Assembly (NCBI GenBank): GCA_037893225.1
Contig: JAZGUH010000409.1
Location: 124,001 to 188,000, forward strand
DNA from: Hippasteria phrygiana
Lineage: Eukaryota; Echinodermata; Asteroidea; Valvatida; Goniasteridae
Direction: 5' to 3'
Length of the DNA: 64,000 nt
The position numbers and the translations under genes are program-made. Shown piece by piece: positions 10,561 through 21,700 of the stretch (positions are counted from its first letter, which is position 1; each line of letters opens with the position of its first letter). Under the pieces are notes generated by a model. It saw only the letters and a list, made by a program, of their open reading frames with translations, was not told the DNA's origin and did not search any database.

Positions 10561-11279
10561 CGACTGTGTGTGCTACAGTGTGTGTGATTTATGTATACAA
10601 TACGAGAATATCAACATTAATAAAAAACAAGTATTACAGTGTACATGTTTGTAGATTAATGCTTGCACATTAATGACCATGTGAACTTCTATGAACAATA
10701 TTCATATCTACAGTAACTTTATGACATGTCATGTGCCAAGGGTAGACACCTGCCATGCAAGTGTCGATGAAAATAATTCTATATTTGTATTTGTCCTCCG
10801 AGTTATTTAACTTTACTATTCCACTGGATCGAAGGGTATTTAACAGCTGCAATAATTTTATGCCAGTCTCAAGCTCTATTTGTGCTACCCCAAGTGTGCT
10901 TTTTTGTATACAATATCTGAATAAAACTGGAGTATTATGTAGAGAAACTTAAATGAGAAAGTTGCTTGTGCAAGTGTTGAATGATGTCTATTTTATAATG
11001 ACAAAAGTACCCTTAAGGAGACACTTTGTCGTCATTTTTTATACCTTAGGGAGACAAGTGGAATTAGGGAGACATTTCAGTGTCTCCCTAAGTACCCAGC
11101 CCCCCTAAGGAGTGAGAATTTTACTGTCGCAAGTGAGTTATATCGATAGAGGATGGTGCAAAACGAAAATATACCAAAATTCGTGGGGGTAGGACAGGGG
11201 ATATTTGGGTTAGGTTACATTAAAGTTGAAAAAAATTTGTGTGCGCGCGTCTATGGCAAAGTCTCCCAAATGACCCATC
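10561..11279. other. Intergenic sequence
   Basis: No gene was found. A small inverted motif of the GGGAGACA / TGTCTCCC type lies at about 11000-11100 but no clear element boundary is visible. Confidence 0.5.
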
Positions 11280-11497
11280 CTCGGTAATTATTATAACCAA
11301 GTTATCAATCCTCCGAAATCATCCAGCATCAGATTGGGCCTGATGACCATCCTCCATTTTCCTCCAGAGGCAAAATCCTCTAATGCCCTCAATCCTGTAA
11401 AATCATCCGATGCTTCAACTTCCATAGACCCTCAATCCTCCAAATTCCTCCATTTGGCAAAGAGGATTTGGGAGGATTTGGGAAGGTTAGGGTTAAT
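11280..11497. repeat. CCTCCAAAT word element, telomere-like right end
   Basis: Words such as AATCCTCCAAATCC occur in both orientations and the right end is GGTTAGGGTTAA. It is related to 22929-23304 and 24065-24300. The left boundary is unclear. Confidence 0.6.
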
Positions 11498-12189
11498 GAA
11501 TTGAGTAAAGCAATGCTTTTTCAAGTGAAAGTTCTGGACGTGTGTGAAACTCGCATGCAGAATGGCCATGCAAAGACGTGTTCAGATAGGGTTTGTGCCT
11601 GAGCCCAAACCCTTATTGACTTGTTATGTCATAATGACATCATCAGCTGCCAAATTACAACCAGAAAAACCACCAAAAAACCCAAACATGTTTGAAATGC
11701 TCAATCTCATGAACTTCAACTCGCAAGCTTTTCATATGAGATAGATCTGATGAGATAGATCTGATGTTGAGCTACATTTTACATAATCAATTGGAAAAAT
11801 GCCCAAACCTGTGCATTTGTTGTAACAAACATCATACCACTACATTTAGTTTAAAGTGTTCTTCAATCATGCAAACAACGCACAAACCCTCCAATCATGG
11901 CCGCGCCCAGGGCGGCTTCATAGCATCTGCATGTGGAATGAGAAGTGTGCGCTCTAATAACTTAATATACATTGTAGCTCTATGGTATTCAATATACTCC
12001 TGCTATTAGTTCATGCAGCAAGTTCTTATCTGAACTATAAAAGGAGATCATAATACACAGTATCACTGCGACCGACCAACTTTTGACACTGGAACATTTG
12101 TATGAAGTATATTATATAAGCAACACGGTATAAGCTTAAACTTGTGTGTTGTTTGATTAAATGTAGTATTTAAGAAGTATTTTCAAATT

Positions 12190-13080
12190 GACCCCACTCT
12201 ATTAACCTTAACTCCCTAAGCTCTCGTAATAGGCAGAGACCTAAACCTAACAAAGTCCAACAGGTAGAGTCACATGTAGTGGCCTACTGGACTAAACCTG
12301 TCATACTCCAACATACCTTGTACTAGGAACAGTACTAAACCGGCCAAACTCCAACATGCCTTGTACTACGCACAGTACTAAACCAGCCAAACGCCAACTG
12401 TACCTTGTACTAGGAACAGTACTAAACCAGCCAAACTCCAACAGGCCAAAACTGTTGAAGTTTGGTAGGTTTAGTACCAATGGCTCTATGCAAGTTCAAC
12501 TGGTCAGTAACAGTTCCAAACCTAACATAATCCAACAATGTGTTGCAATGAAAAGTCACTAGGCATGACAAATCTCAGTGGACATGCGTATGTACATGTA
12601 CATACAATTAGAGAGCAAAGTATTCTCTTACTCCCTCTACCACCCGAGACCTTAAGAGTCAAATATACCAACAGGTGCTATGCATTGGCTTTTCTTGGAT
12701 AAAACAGCTCCAGAATAATGACCACCAACGCAGCCAGTGCCTGGCCTTGAACTCACCCACCTGAACTGCCCCAGCAACAACACACAGCAGATGTACATGT
12801 AGTACAGTATATGAAGGCCGACCACTGACCAGAAACTCCGCTAGTGCCTGGCCAAGAATTCACCCACGAAATGCCCTGCCCATATGTGCCCCAGCAAAGT
12901 CCAATATTTCAACAAGTCTCCTACCCTCATGTACTAAATCAAACAACAGGGTCACCCTGGGCCTTTGGTACTAAATCTAACAAAACTCAACACCGCATTG
13001 AACCCCTACTGTACTAAAGTAAACAAAATTCAACATAACCTGCTGTTGGAGTTTGTGAGGTTTGGGGTATTTTACGGTTA
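12190..13080. repeat. ACTCCAACA / AGTACTAAACC word element
   Basis: Repeated words AAACTCCAACA and AGTACTAAACC run through 12240-12540, and the block 12830-13080 matches 32457-32705 in reverse orientation (shared GGGTCACCCTGG, CATGTACTAAATC). The ends resemble TTAACC / GGTTAA. No gene was recognised in it. Confidence 0.6.
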
Positions 13081-13402
13081 ATATGTGAGGAGACAAGTAG
13101 CAGAAGTTGAAACCTGAGATGATGGTATTTCCTGAAAATACATACATTTTAATTTGATGTATTGTGTGTCTTGGGCTCATTCCTGGGCCCCACTATAACC
13201 TTTTAAAGTTGTTAAGAGTCTCAACCCCTTGTTTTGAGAAAATTAAGCTCAAAGTTTTCGACTCGTGCACACTATGACCCGAGTTAAAACCTTTTAAAAC
13301 CTTTGGGATATGATAGATTGGCCTTTTCAAATGTAAAAATGTTCAAATCCCCAAACGGACTTTCCAGTGACAAATCGGTGCTTGTTACCCAGAAAGTCAA
13401 AA

Positions 13403-14044
13403 GGCCTTTTCACACTAGACAAAATCTCGGGGGCGGCCCCGGGGCGACGCGGGGGTGAGAATGTGCGACGTTTCAAACTAGCCATTTTCGCCCCGGGACC
13501 ACCCTTGAGATTGGTCTCGCCCCGGGGCAAACTTACCCCTGCTCCAGGCCAGGGGTGAGATTTTTCAACCCGGGCGAGACCGATCTCGGGGGTGGCCCCG
13601 GGGCGAAATAGCTAGTGTGAAACGTCGCCCTGCGTGCGGGGTTTCCTACAACCCTGGTTGAGAAACAGGTTGTCTCGACAAAATAATTCCAAAGGTCCTC
13701 TCAAAGCGCGTGCTATTGTTTACAGCTTGGCCGAAAGCGCAGCACCATTATTCTGAAGCACAGTATGTGGCAGAGGGAACCCCCCCTCTTTTGTGTTGGT
13801 CATTGTGTTCCCGGAATCTCAGGAAATATTTTCAGAGAGGAGGAAGTTGGGAATTTAACTGGCCATCTGGGGGTCGATGAAATACAAACTAGTGTGAAAC
13901 GCTCATCATGCCCAACCCCGGGGCGAGTTAGCCCCGTGGTTGGCTGAAGTAGGTTTGTGTGAAACAAGTGTGAAACGACGCGGGGTTGAACTCAGGGGTG
14001 AAAATGAGTTCGCCCCGGGGTTCGGCGCTCTAGTGTGAAAAGGC
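13403..14044. mobile_element. TIR element rich in GCCCCGGGGCGA words
   Basis: The left end is GGCCTTTTCACACTAG and the right end its near-perfect inverse CTAGTGTGAAAAGGCC. The interior repeats GGCCCCGGGGCGA and GTGTGAAACG in both orientations. Its GC content is far above its neighbours. No transposase remnant was seen, so the superfamily is unknown. Confidence 0.65.
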
Positions 14045-14490
14045 CTATAGTGTGACTTGCCGTTCATTTTGTGAGGCCAGGGGCCGATTTTACAAAACTC
14101 TTTTTATCTCTGGATCGATCCTAGGATTTAAGAAGAGTCCCAGCTATAAGATCGATCTTACGTAAGGTCGATCCTAAGATCGATTTCACAAAACCCGTCT
14201 TAAGCAGGATGCGTCGGAAAAAGCACTCTACATGATTCAAGATGGCTGATTGGCGAGTTGACGTTGTACAACTTTTTGGCTCGAAACTTTTTTGGGAAAT
14301 GTCGTCTGCAAACTCAATAACAATAAACCACCACTGTTGCCGAATAAAAGGTTTCTATGCGTGAAATGACAAAATGACGGATATAATATAATCTGTAGCG
14401 TGGTTACACAATATATTTGCATATCAATACACTGACAAATGGTGGCACTAAAAAAAGTTATTACGATACGACTTTTTAACTTATAATTTT

Positions 14491-14854
14491 CAAACAATCC
14501 GCAAGGGAAACTGACTAGGTAAATTTGAATACATTTTCAAAGTGAACAAAAAGTTAAAAAGTCGTATCCTCATTGAGTGATCCCCACAATGTCGCTTCCC
14601 AGGTTGTATCGTAAAATTGGGCGTGATCCCTGGCTATACGGCATTCTGGGTTTATGACTTCTGACTAGCGCCCACCCGAACAAAGATACTGACAATTTGG
14701 GAGACCGCCAACATAGGGCAAGATAGCTCAGTTGGTAGAGCGGCAGTACGGTAACCCGGAGGTCGCAGGTTCGAATCCCGCTCCTGCCAGTTTCTTTGTT
14801 CACTTTGAAAATGTATTCAAATTTACCTAGTCAGTTTCCCTTGCGGATTGTTTG
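14491..14854. mobile_element. Foldback element with 60-bp arms around a tRNA-like sequence
   Basis: 14491-14550 is repeated inverted at 14795-14854 (arms contain CAATCCGCAAGGGAAACTG). Between the arms is a head region (GGGCGTGATCCCTGGC...) followed by a tRNA-like sequence. The head and tRNA-like part recur at 56020-56170 and the tail at 25914-25975. Confidence 0.75.
14717..14789 (+). tRNA. tRNA-like sequence (probably SINE-borne, not functional)
   Basis: It is 73 nt, the usual tRNA length. The acceptor arm is GGCAAGA/TCCTGCC with one mismatch, and there is an A box TAGCTCAGTTGG, D stem GCTC/GAGC and B box GGTTCGAATCC. The anticodon stem does not pair well, so no anticodon can be assigned. 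It sits inside a repeated foldback element, so a tRNA-derived SINE is more likely than a working gene. Confidence 0.55.
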
Positions 14855-15030
14855 AAAAATTTAAACAAAACGCTTGCAGGCGGTATGCGTGCTATTGGCA
14901 TTATTAATAATATTATTAACGGTTGGTAGAACAATAAGAAATAAATTATTACCGTCCGTTTATTATTTTCTAATTAAAGGTGTTTCATGTTGTAGGCCTA
15001 TTTGTTCACCAACCCTGTCTAGCAGTTGTA

Positions 15031-15177
15031 TTATCCCCCTGCCTCGATCGTGAATTTGTATCTACGGACAATTTCCTCGTCGTTCAAACTATCTAACAGA
15101 TTCCGTCTGTCACGAAAGAGTTGTTCTCTTCTTAACGCCCGTCTGGCTTCGTGGTCAGCCAACAGTAGCAGCGCCAT
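15031..15177 (-). pseudogene. Harbinger transposase N-terminal fragment
   Basis: A 48-residue reading from ATG ends in TAA. It contains RRALRREQLFRDRRNLLDSL and DEEIVRRYKF, the characteristic N-terminal segment of HARBI1-type nucleases. The catalytic DDE part is missing. Confidence 0.7.
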
Positions 15178-15476
15178 TTATTGCATCAAGCAGTCAGAAA
15201 CGTACGTACAAATATAACACAAATTCATCAGTTAAGACGACCCACACATCATCTTAAGTTAAGAGCGGTTCTGCCCAGTTGTCAAGGTAGTTAGGATGCG
15301 TTAAACCCTTCTTATCTTTTGAGAAATCATTCTCAGGATGTGTCACAGGTTAGGACGAGTTACTCTTCCTAACTCGAAATAAGACGCGTCTTTGCACTTT
15401 GTGAAATCGGCCCCTGGTCACATATGAATTCTGTAATAGACTTACAGTGAATATTACATACCCGTAACTGTAGCCC

Positions 15477-15711
15477 TCAGTGTTGAATGCTCCGACTAGC
15501 AATGCTGCCATAGTCTACACCTTGCTGATTCTCCAGGGCTCTGGTGGCAAAGCCTACCACGTCCTCCCCCATCCAGGCGCCATTGAAGCTCTCTAGCTGA
15601 CAGATAGCTATGTAGATCCTCAGTAGGTCAGTGGGTTCCACGTTGCCCGTCAGCGTCTCCTCATTATAGCCAAAGTCACTGATGATATCACTGTGGCCTG
15701 GCGCCCAAGCC
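15477..15711 (-). CDS. TFB2M: TFB2M terminal exon
   Basis: The acceptor is cttttgcag; the first base completes GAG. It encodes APGHSDIISDFGYNEETLTG and VEPTDLLRIYIAICQLESFN and ends at TGA (15477-15479). The C-terminal extension after the ICQLE helix is about 45 residues. Confidence 0.9.
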
Positions 15712-18700
15712 CTGCAAAAGTTTCAAGAATAAATGCAGGTCTGATATGCCATAACACGGGAACATACCAGGAATATACATGTACTGTATATACGTTCGAG
15801 GACAAGAGGAGAAAGAAAATACAAAGGAATCTTTCTTGTCCTCGGGAGTCAGTCTTTTGTTAAAATCGGTCCTCGGACGTAAAAATACATGCTTAATCTA
15901 TGGGGTTGTGGTATATTAAAGGAACAATAGGAAACACAAAGCATTGTCCTCAGTAGTATAGGAAAACACGACTACATGAGTCAGTTCTTACAATCATGAC
16001 AATGATAACAAGAATGTGTTGACAAACACAAATGCCCCGCCAAGCTGAATTACACTTCTTAACTAAAGACTGATTTTTTTTAAAGAACAAATTTAAGTTG
16101 ATATGTTAAGTTCTTCACAAGTTATCCTGTCCCAACCATTTCTATTGTTTTAAGCATAATGACCTTGACCTTTGGGGTCCAAAATAATAGGGTTCTACAA
16201 GACCCCAAGGCCAACCCGCATACCAAATAGGAAGTTGATATGTCAAGTCCTTCTCAAGTACAGTATCCCAAGCTGATTGCTTGCGTTCACAGGCACGCAC
16301 ACAAACACACAGGCAGTCTACTTATACTTATGAGGACCTGCTATTGTTCCCTTCTTTTGTACTTTTTCTCAACAAGTCTTATAAGGTTTTTACATGAACA
16401 CTACTGAGGACTTGGGCTTAGGTCCTCAGCTGTATTGTTCTTACGAATCCCCTATTGTCCTAAGTCCTCAGATGAAATGGATATAAACCTGTACACGGAG
16501 GGACTAGGTAAACGCAGTATGCCCCTTTGGCTTTGCCTGTGGTGCATACAAATAACCGACCAGGAATCCTGAAACTATTCAATATATCCCTCAGAAACAG
16601 ATTTGTATTCAAGTCCTCAAATCTCGGGTCCGAGGTCCGAATACCCTCTGCTGAGTCTGAGACTCGAGTCACACAGGTTGATGATTCCGATTGCAAGTCC
16701 AGAGAGGGCAACTGGTAACACAAAAAGCTATCAAACTTGTATTCATACAATATCTGGTGCCTACACTTGGGTACGAGTTTCGGTATCAATTTTTGGTGGA
16801 CTGTCTGCTTTCCCAAGTACATGCGGCAGCTTTGTATGTTATTGAATGTATGAAAAATGAAGTTTAACCCTAACAGTCTCAAATTATCCAATTTTAGTAT
16901 GATTTTGCATGCACCCTAGGGTGAATGTATTGATTTTGTGAAAACTTTCTATTGTAAAAATGTATGCTTTCAAAACAAAACTCAAACGGAATTTCAAAAT
17001 GATAATTATTTATTTTAGCTACTGTTTAAAAATTTGCGACGTGGGACCATTTTTGTCATCAAGCCCGAGTCACAAACATGGAGTCCGAGTCAACCAGAGT
17101 CTGATGAGTCACGTCTGAGTCAAGATATTGTTCATCATGACTCAAGTTCATCACTAGCTGCACTGTTTATGAGCAACTTGTGACAGGTTCTGGCAAAACC
17201 TGACGCTTCTCGGCATTTCCCATTACGCGGTATGGGCAGGCAAGGTTAAAAAATGGCATCAGTGATATTGAAATATATATATTGAGATATATTGAAATTT
17301 GTGACCAGCTCTAGCAAAACCCAATAATTAGGGTGAAATTTCAATATGGGGGTTTTGGTATCACTGATGCCATTTTTTTACGTTATGCGAGCCCATAGAG
17401 TACCGAAGTGATGACGTCAATCAAGGCAATGTGTGGAACCAGAATACATTCTAAACTCCATGTGTTTGGAACCATTGCCGCGGCAACTGACTCCAGACTT
17501 CGGTACTCTATACTGCGTAATGGAAAATGCTGAGAAGCGTCAGGTTTTGACAGAGCCGGTAACACTTTTTAGAAGCAATGCTAGTCAATGCACAATACAG
17601 CAGTGTGTCTTGCTCAAGGACACAATTACCACGCATGCTGCACAGGCTTGCAACATTCAGAAGATCCTGCCACATGAGTCTGTCCATTTCAGCACCTGAC
17701 CACTGTGCCTTGTCCATCTTCCTGAACTTACTCAATCATTTTGGACAACTGCTGTTTCCTCTTGGCCAGGACCTGACGGACGAAGTAGACAAAGATGAAG
17801 GCCTGCTGCTGGGACAGCTGATGGTTGGTGAAGAGGTCACGCTTAGGGGTCAACCTGACTAAACACAGGCTAAGGTCCTTGTCCTGTAAGGGAATACACA
17901 AATTATTTGGGTTATTAACAAACAGATCTAGGAGTAACGGCCGTTAAATATACCTACTGCTCCAAATTTCCTAAAACCCCACCCTAAAAAAAAAGAAAAT
18001 CAAAAAAATCAAGCATTTCTTGCTTAGTTATGCTCATAGTACTTTCTTTATGGAAGTCGCTCAATACAAGGCTAAAAGCCACTACAAGTACTACAACAAA
18101 GGTGGTGGGGTAAGCCACATTTGTGACCGGCTCTGCAAAAAGGAGTATTATGTCGCAACATTTGAAAAATGAGTTATATACATAGTTGGATTTGTCACAT
18201 CCTAAGCTTTAATTTGGTGTAGGTCTGATCCCTGTTGCATTTTGTGTTCTTGAGATATCTTGACATTTGTATACTCCTATTTTCCAATTTAACGGAAGTG
18301 CGTTTAGAGATATAGGCCTTTAAACACAAAAAGTGCAAAGAATTAAGATAGAAGTAATTTTTCTTAACATATATTTTTTCATCCTTACTCATCAAGATTA
18401 ATGTTTCTGAAAGTAAATCATGAAAATGTAGATGTAACAGAAGCCAACAAACCAAAAACAAAAAAAATCACTTATGTGAAAATGTTTTCGCCCGCTTCAC
18501 ATAGAACAGCACTTTGTGTGTTTTCACATCGTGCGACATAATACCCCTTTTTGTGGAGCGGGTCACATTTTAGGTTGCCAGCCCCACCACCCTTACAATT
18601 TTCCTGGGTCCAGATCTGAACAGAGGATAAATCTTTAATACACACCAAATACATTCCCAATTTTCAGACCCAGGTGGGGGGTAACTTCCACCGTCCGGTA

Positions 18701-21700
18701 AGACCAACTCACCACCCATCAAGAAGTACTGTTGATCCTTCTCCCTGAAAGGGCCCTTGTCTGAAGTTGTATGACCTAAATGCGTATCTTGTGCCTGCGT
18801 AGCCAACTTAGTGTCTTTTTCAAGCGTTCTTTTGCCATTCTATGGGTGGTTCATTTACGTGCATTTTTAAAAATGTTATGCTACTGCAAACTTCTGTATT
18901 CTTGAGCATGGCAGTAATATCAATAGGCAAACGTATCGGTATCATAGTCCATCTGTACATCAAAGTAGCTAGGATTTTGAGGTTTTGAGTTGTTGGTATA
19001 ATTGCTTATGTAGTGCTTGTCAGTAAATAAACTAATTAACAAACGTCTACAATTATTCAAATTTTATTTCATTTTTTTGGGTTACAGGGAAATGTCCAAA
19101 CTATAAACCATGTTTACATCTAAACCGTCCTGTATTCAAATGTCCCGGCGGTATGCGCACGCATGATGTTTTGCATAAATTTGGTAAGGAAGTGACATAA
19201 AAGATCATATAATTCAAAGGCGATCTGACCTGCGACATCACTTGTAAACCAAGTTTTATGTAAAACATGATGCTGGGCACATACCGCTGGGCACATTCCA
19301 ATATAGATGTAAACATGTGACGTCAGAGGGCACATTATCTATACGGTCAGTGCTTCATTGACATCACAGCAACAGAAAGTTACATGAACATTTTACACAG
19401 AAAAAAAGAGAACACTCATTTCTATTTCCAATTCAAAAAGATATCATCTGTATAAAATATATTATAGTCTGATTCTTTACATGTCAATCAGGCTTTGACT
19501 GTGACGCACAAGCTTGGTTTGCATGCACATTTACTGTCCATCCAGTATTCCTATTGCTAGGCCAGGCAGTGCTCTCAACAGTTGGTGCTCTCAATCAGTA
19601 CATTGGGCAGCACTTTTTGTTATTGAAATCTTCCAAATACAAGAGTAAAGCCACTCTAGGTAAAGGGTCACAATCAGAGGTGGTAGGGTTGGAACATTTT
19701 GAATTGCCAACCCTACATTTACGGTTTTCCTGGACTCATATCTGAATACAGGATAATTCTTCAACAGATTCCAGAAAAATTATCCCAATTTTCAGATCTG
19801 TAGACCCAGTCAGGGTAACTTCCACTGTCGGTGAGACCAACTCACCTCCCTCTTTGAAGTCCAAAGTTTGAGAATCTCACAAAGCAAGCTTCGTTTATAG
19901 AAACCTTTCAGTTGTATTTAATATGGCCACATGCCTTTTTATCCAACGTCCAGGTTGTCCCGGGCTGTGTGAACGTATAATCAAAGTGTGTGGGATCTCA
20001 AGGTCAGTTGTGGATGATACTCAACCGGTTAAATCATTTACGAACAAGGGGTTCAGGTGAGATTGTAACAAACGGGACAAATCTGAAACTCACGCTAAAA
20101 TCTACTTTGCTGGATTCACCACTCGGTGTAGGAAGACGGAATGATACTTGAGGCTCCTGAAATGAAAAGGAATAATTCAGTATCAGTTCTGCAATAAAAT
20201 GAAAATGTTAAATTTGCAACTTATGTAGGTCCTTGACTCCTCAAAAGTTTAAGAAAATGGAAAAAAAAAAATGAAAATGAAATTTTTAAAATAATTTTTA
20301 AAAGTTACTTGAATTTCTCCTACATTGATGTTATCTTACATCAGATTGACTTGAATCTTTGCATTTATCCAGAATACCAAATATTATTGTTATATCGCCG
20401 TCTTGGATACTGTATTTTGATTGGCTGAGAACGATCACGTGTCCGTTGTATATTATACAAATAATGAATGTTTATGAGTGTGATGGTAAGAATAATTTCA
20501 TGAGGTGACAGATGGCATGTTCTATTCCACGAGGCGAAGCCGAGTGGAATAGAACATGCCATCTGTCACCGAATGAAATTATTCTTTCCATCGCACGAAT
20601 GTGAAACATTCATTATTTGTTTTATACAACGCCTGAATAAATTCTCGTCATCTGATTGGTAACTTGTAAACTGGTGCTTACATAAATGTAAGAAACATGT
20701 AGTAACACTGATAGCTGGGGGAACACTTTCAATGCATTTTATTCAAGTTAAAAACTGTTCAGAATTGTAAAAAACTGTTTCACAAATTCAGAACTTCCAG
20801 TAACTAATTACTGTCTCGAAAAGTCTCAAACAGTTAAAAATGTTCACTGTTTTTCAACAAGTTCAGAAGAATTATTCACTTCAGATGCAGAATGTCATCT
20901 AAAAATATCCGTTCCGAAGTGTTGAAGATCAAACTGTTCAGAATTGTTAAAAAGCTGTTTCACAAATTCAGAACTTTCAGTATCCAATTAATGCACTTTC
21001 ATATCCATTTTATGGAAGTTTACAACTGTACTAGTCCAGAAAAGTTAAAAATGCGGATTGCATGCATGGATTTCTTTGTGTACAACGTGCCGTTTTCCTT
21101 TCTCAGTCCCGCATAAAACCGGGACAAAAAATTGTCGAGTTCCGAATTAGTTAAAGCTTCAATTGTTGTTCCTGCGTGTCTAGCAAATTCATCTAATCGT
21201 TTCACTGCATATTTGATTTGTCTCTTTGTATTTGTATTTGGAGCGTCAGCATTGCTTACAAGTTCCAATATTTCGTCGTCTGTTAGGAGAACAAACCGCG
21301 GCAGTTCGGGTAACTTGGCCGCCATGTTGTGTGAATGACAGCGCTGTTGTAGCGCCACCTAGTGACCGTGAAATTAGAAAAGTTTTTTGGTTCTATCAAT
21401 GCGCGCGCACCATGTGATAGAACGTATTGGGCGGGGCGGGTTCGCGTCGTGTGATGGGTCGAATAATTCAATGCACGTGATCGACTCTCCACCAATCGGA
21501 TGGCGGGGATTTATTCAGGTGTTGTATAAAAACGACTGTCACACTCCAAGCAATGATATCACACACCAGCCAGCTAGCAGATTCAGCTGTATCATTGGTA
21601 CCCACGCAATTTTCACCTACAGTGTTGACGGTAGTAAACTATAATGCGAGCAGCGAACTAGCAGACGATCAGCTGTTTTGATCGCGTGATTTGTTTGAGT

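Larger units (their letters stand above)
14077..15417. mobile_element. PIF/Harbinger-type DNA transposon, non-autonomous
   Basis: The inverted ends are CCAGGGGCCGATTTTACAAA and, reversed from the right, CCAGGGGCCGATTTCACAAA. Subterminal GATCGATC/CTTAAG palindromes follow on both sides. The interior keeps an antisense N-terminal piece of a Harbinger nuclease (15031-15177) and has been invaded by a foldback element with a tRNA-like core. It lies just downstream of the TFB2M stop codon and may supply its poly(A) site (minus-strand AATAAA at 15177-15182). Confidence 0.75.

Noticed and set aside
14570..14803. 77-residue minus frame with SGIRTCDLR
   Set aside because: A typical artefact of antisense tRNA-like sequence (B box read backwards).
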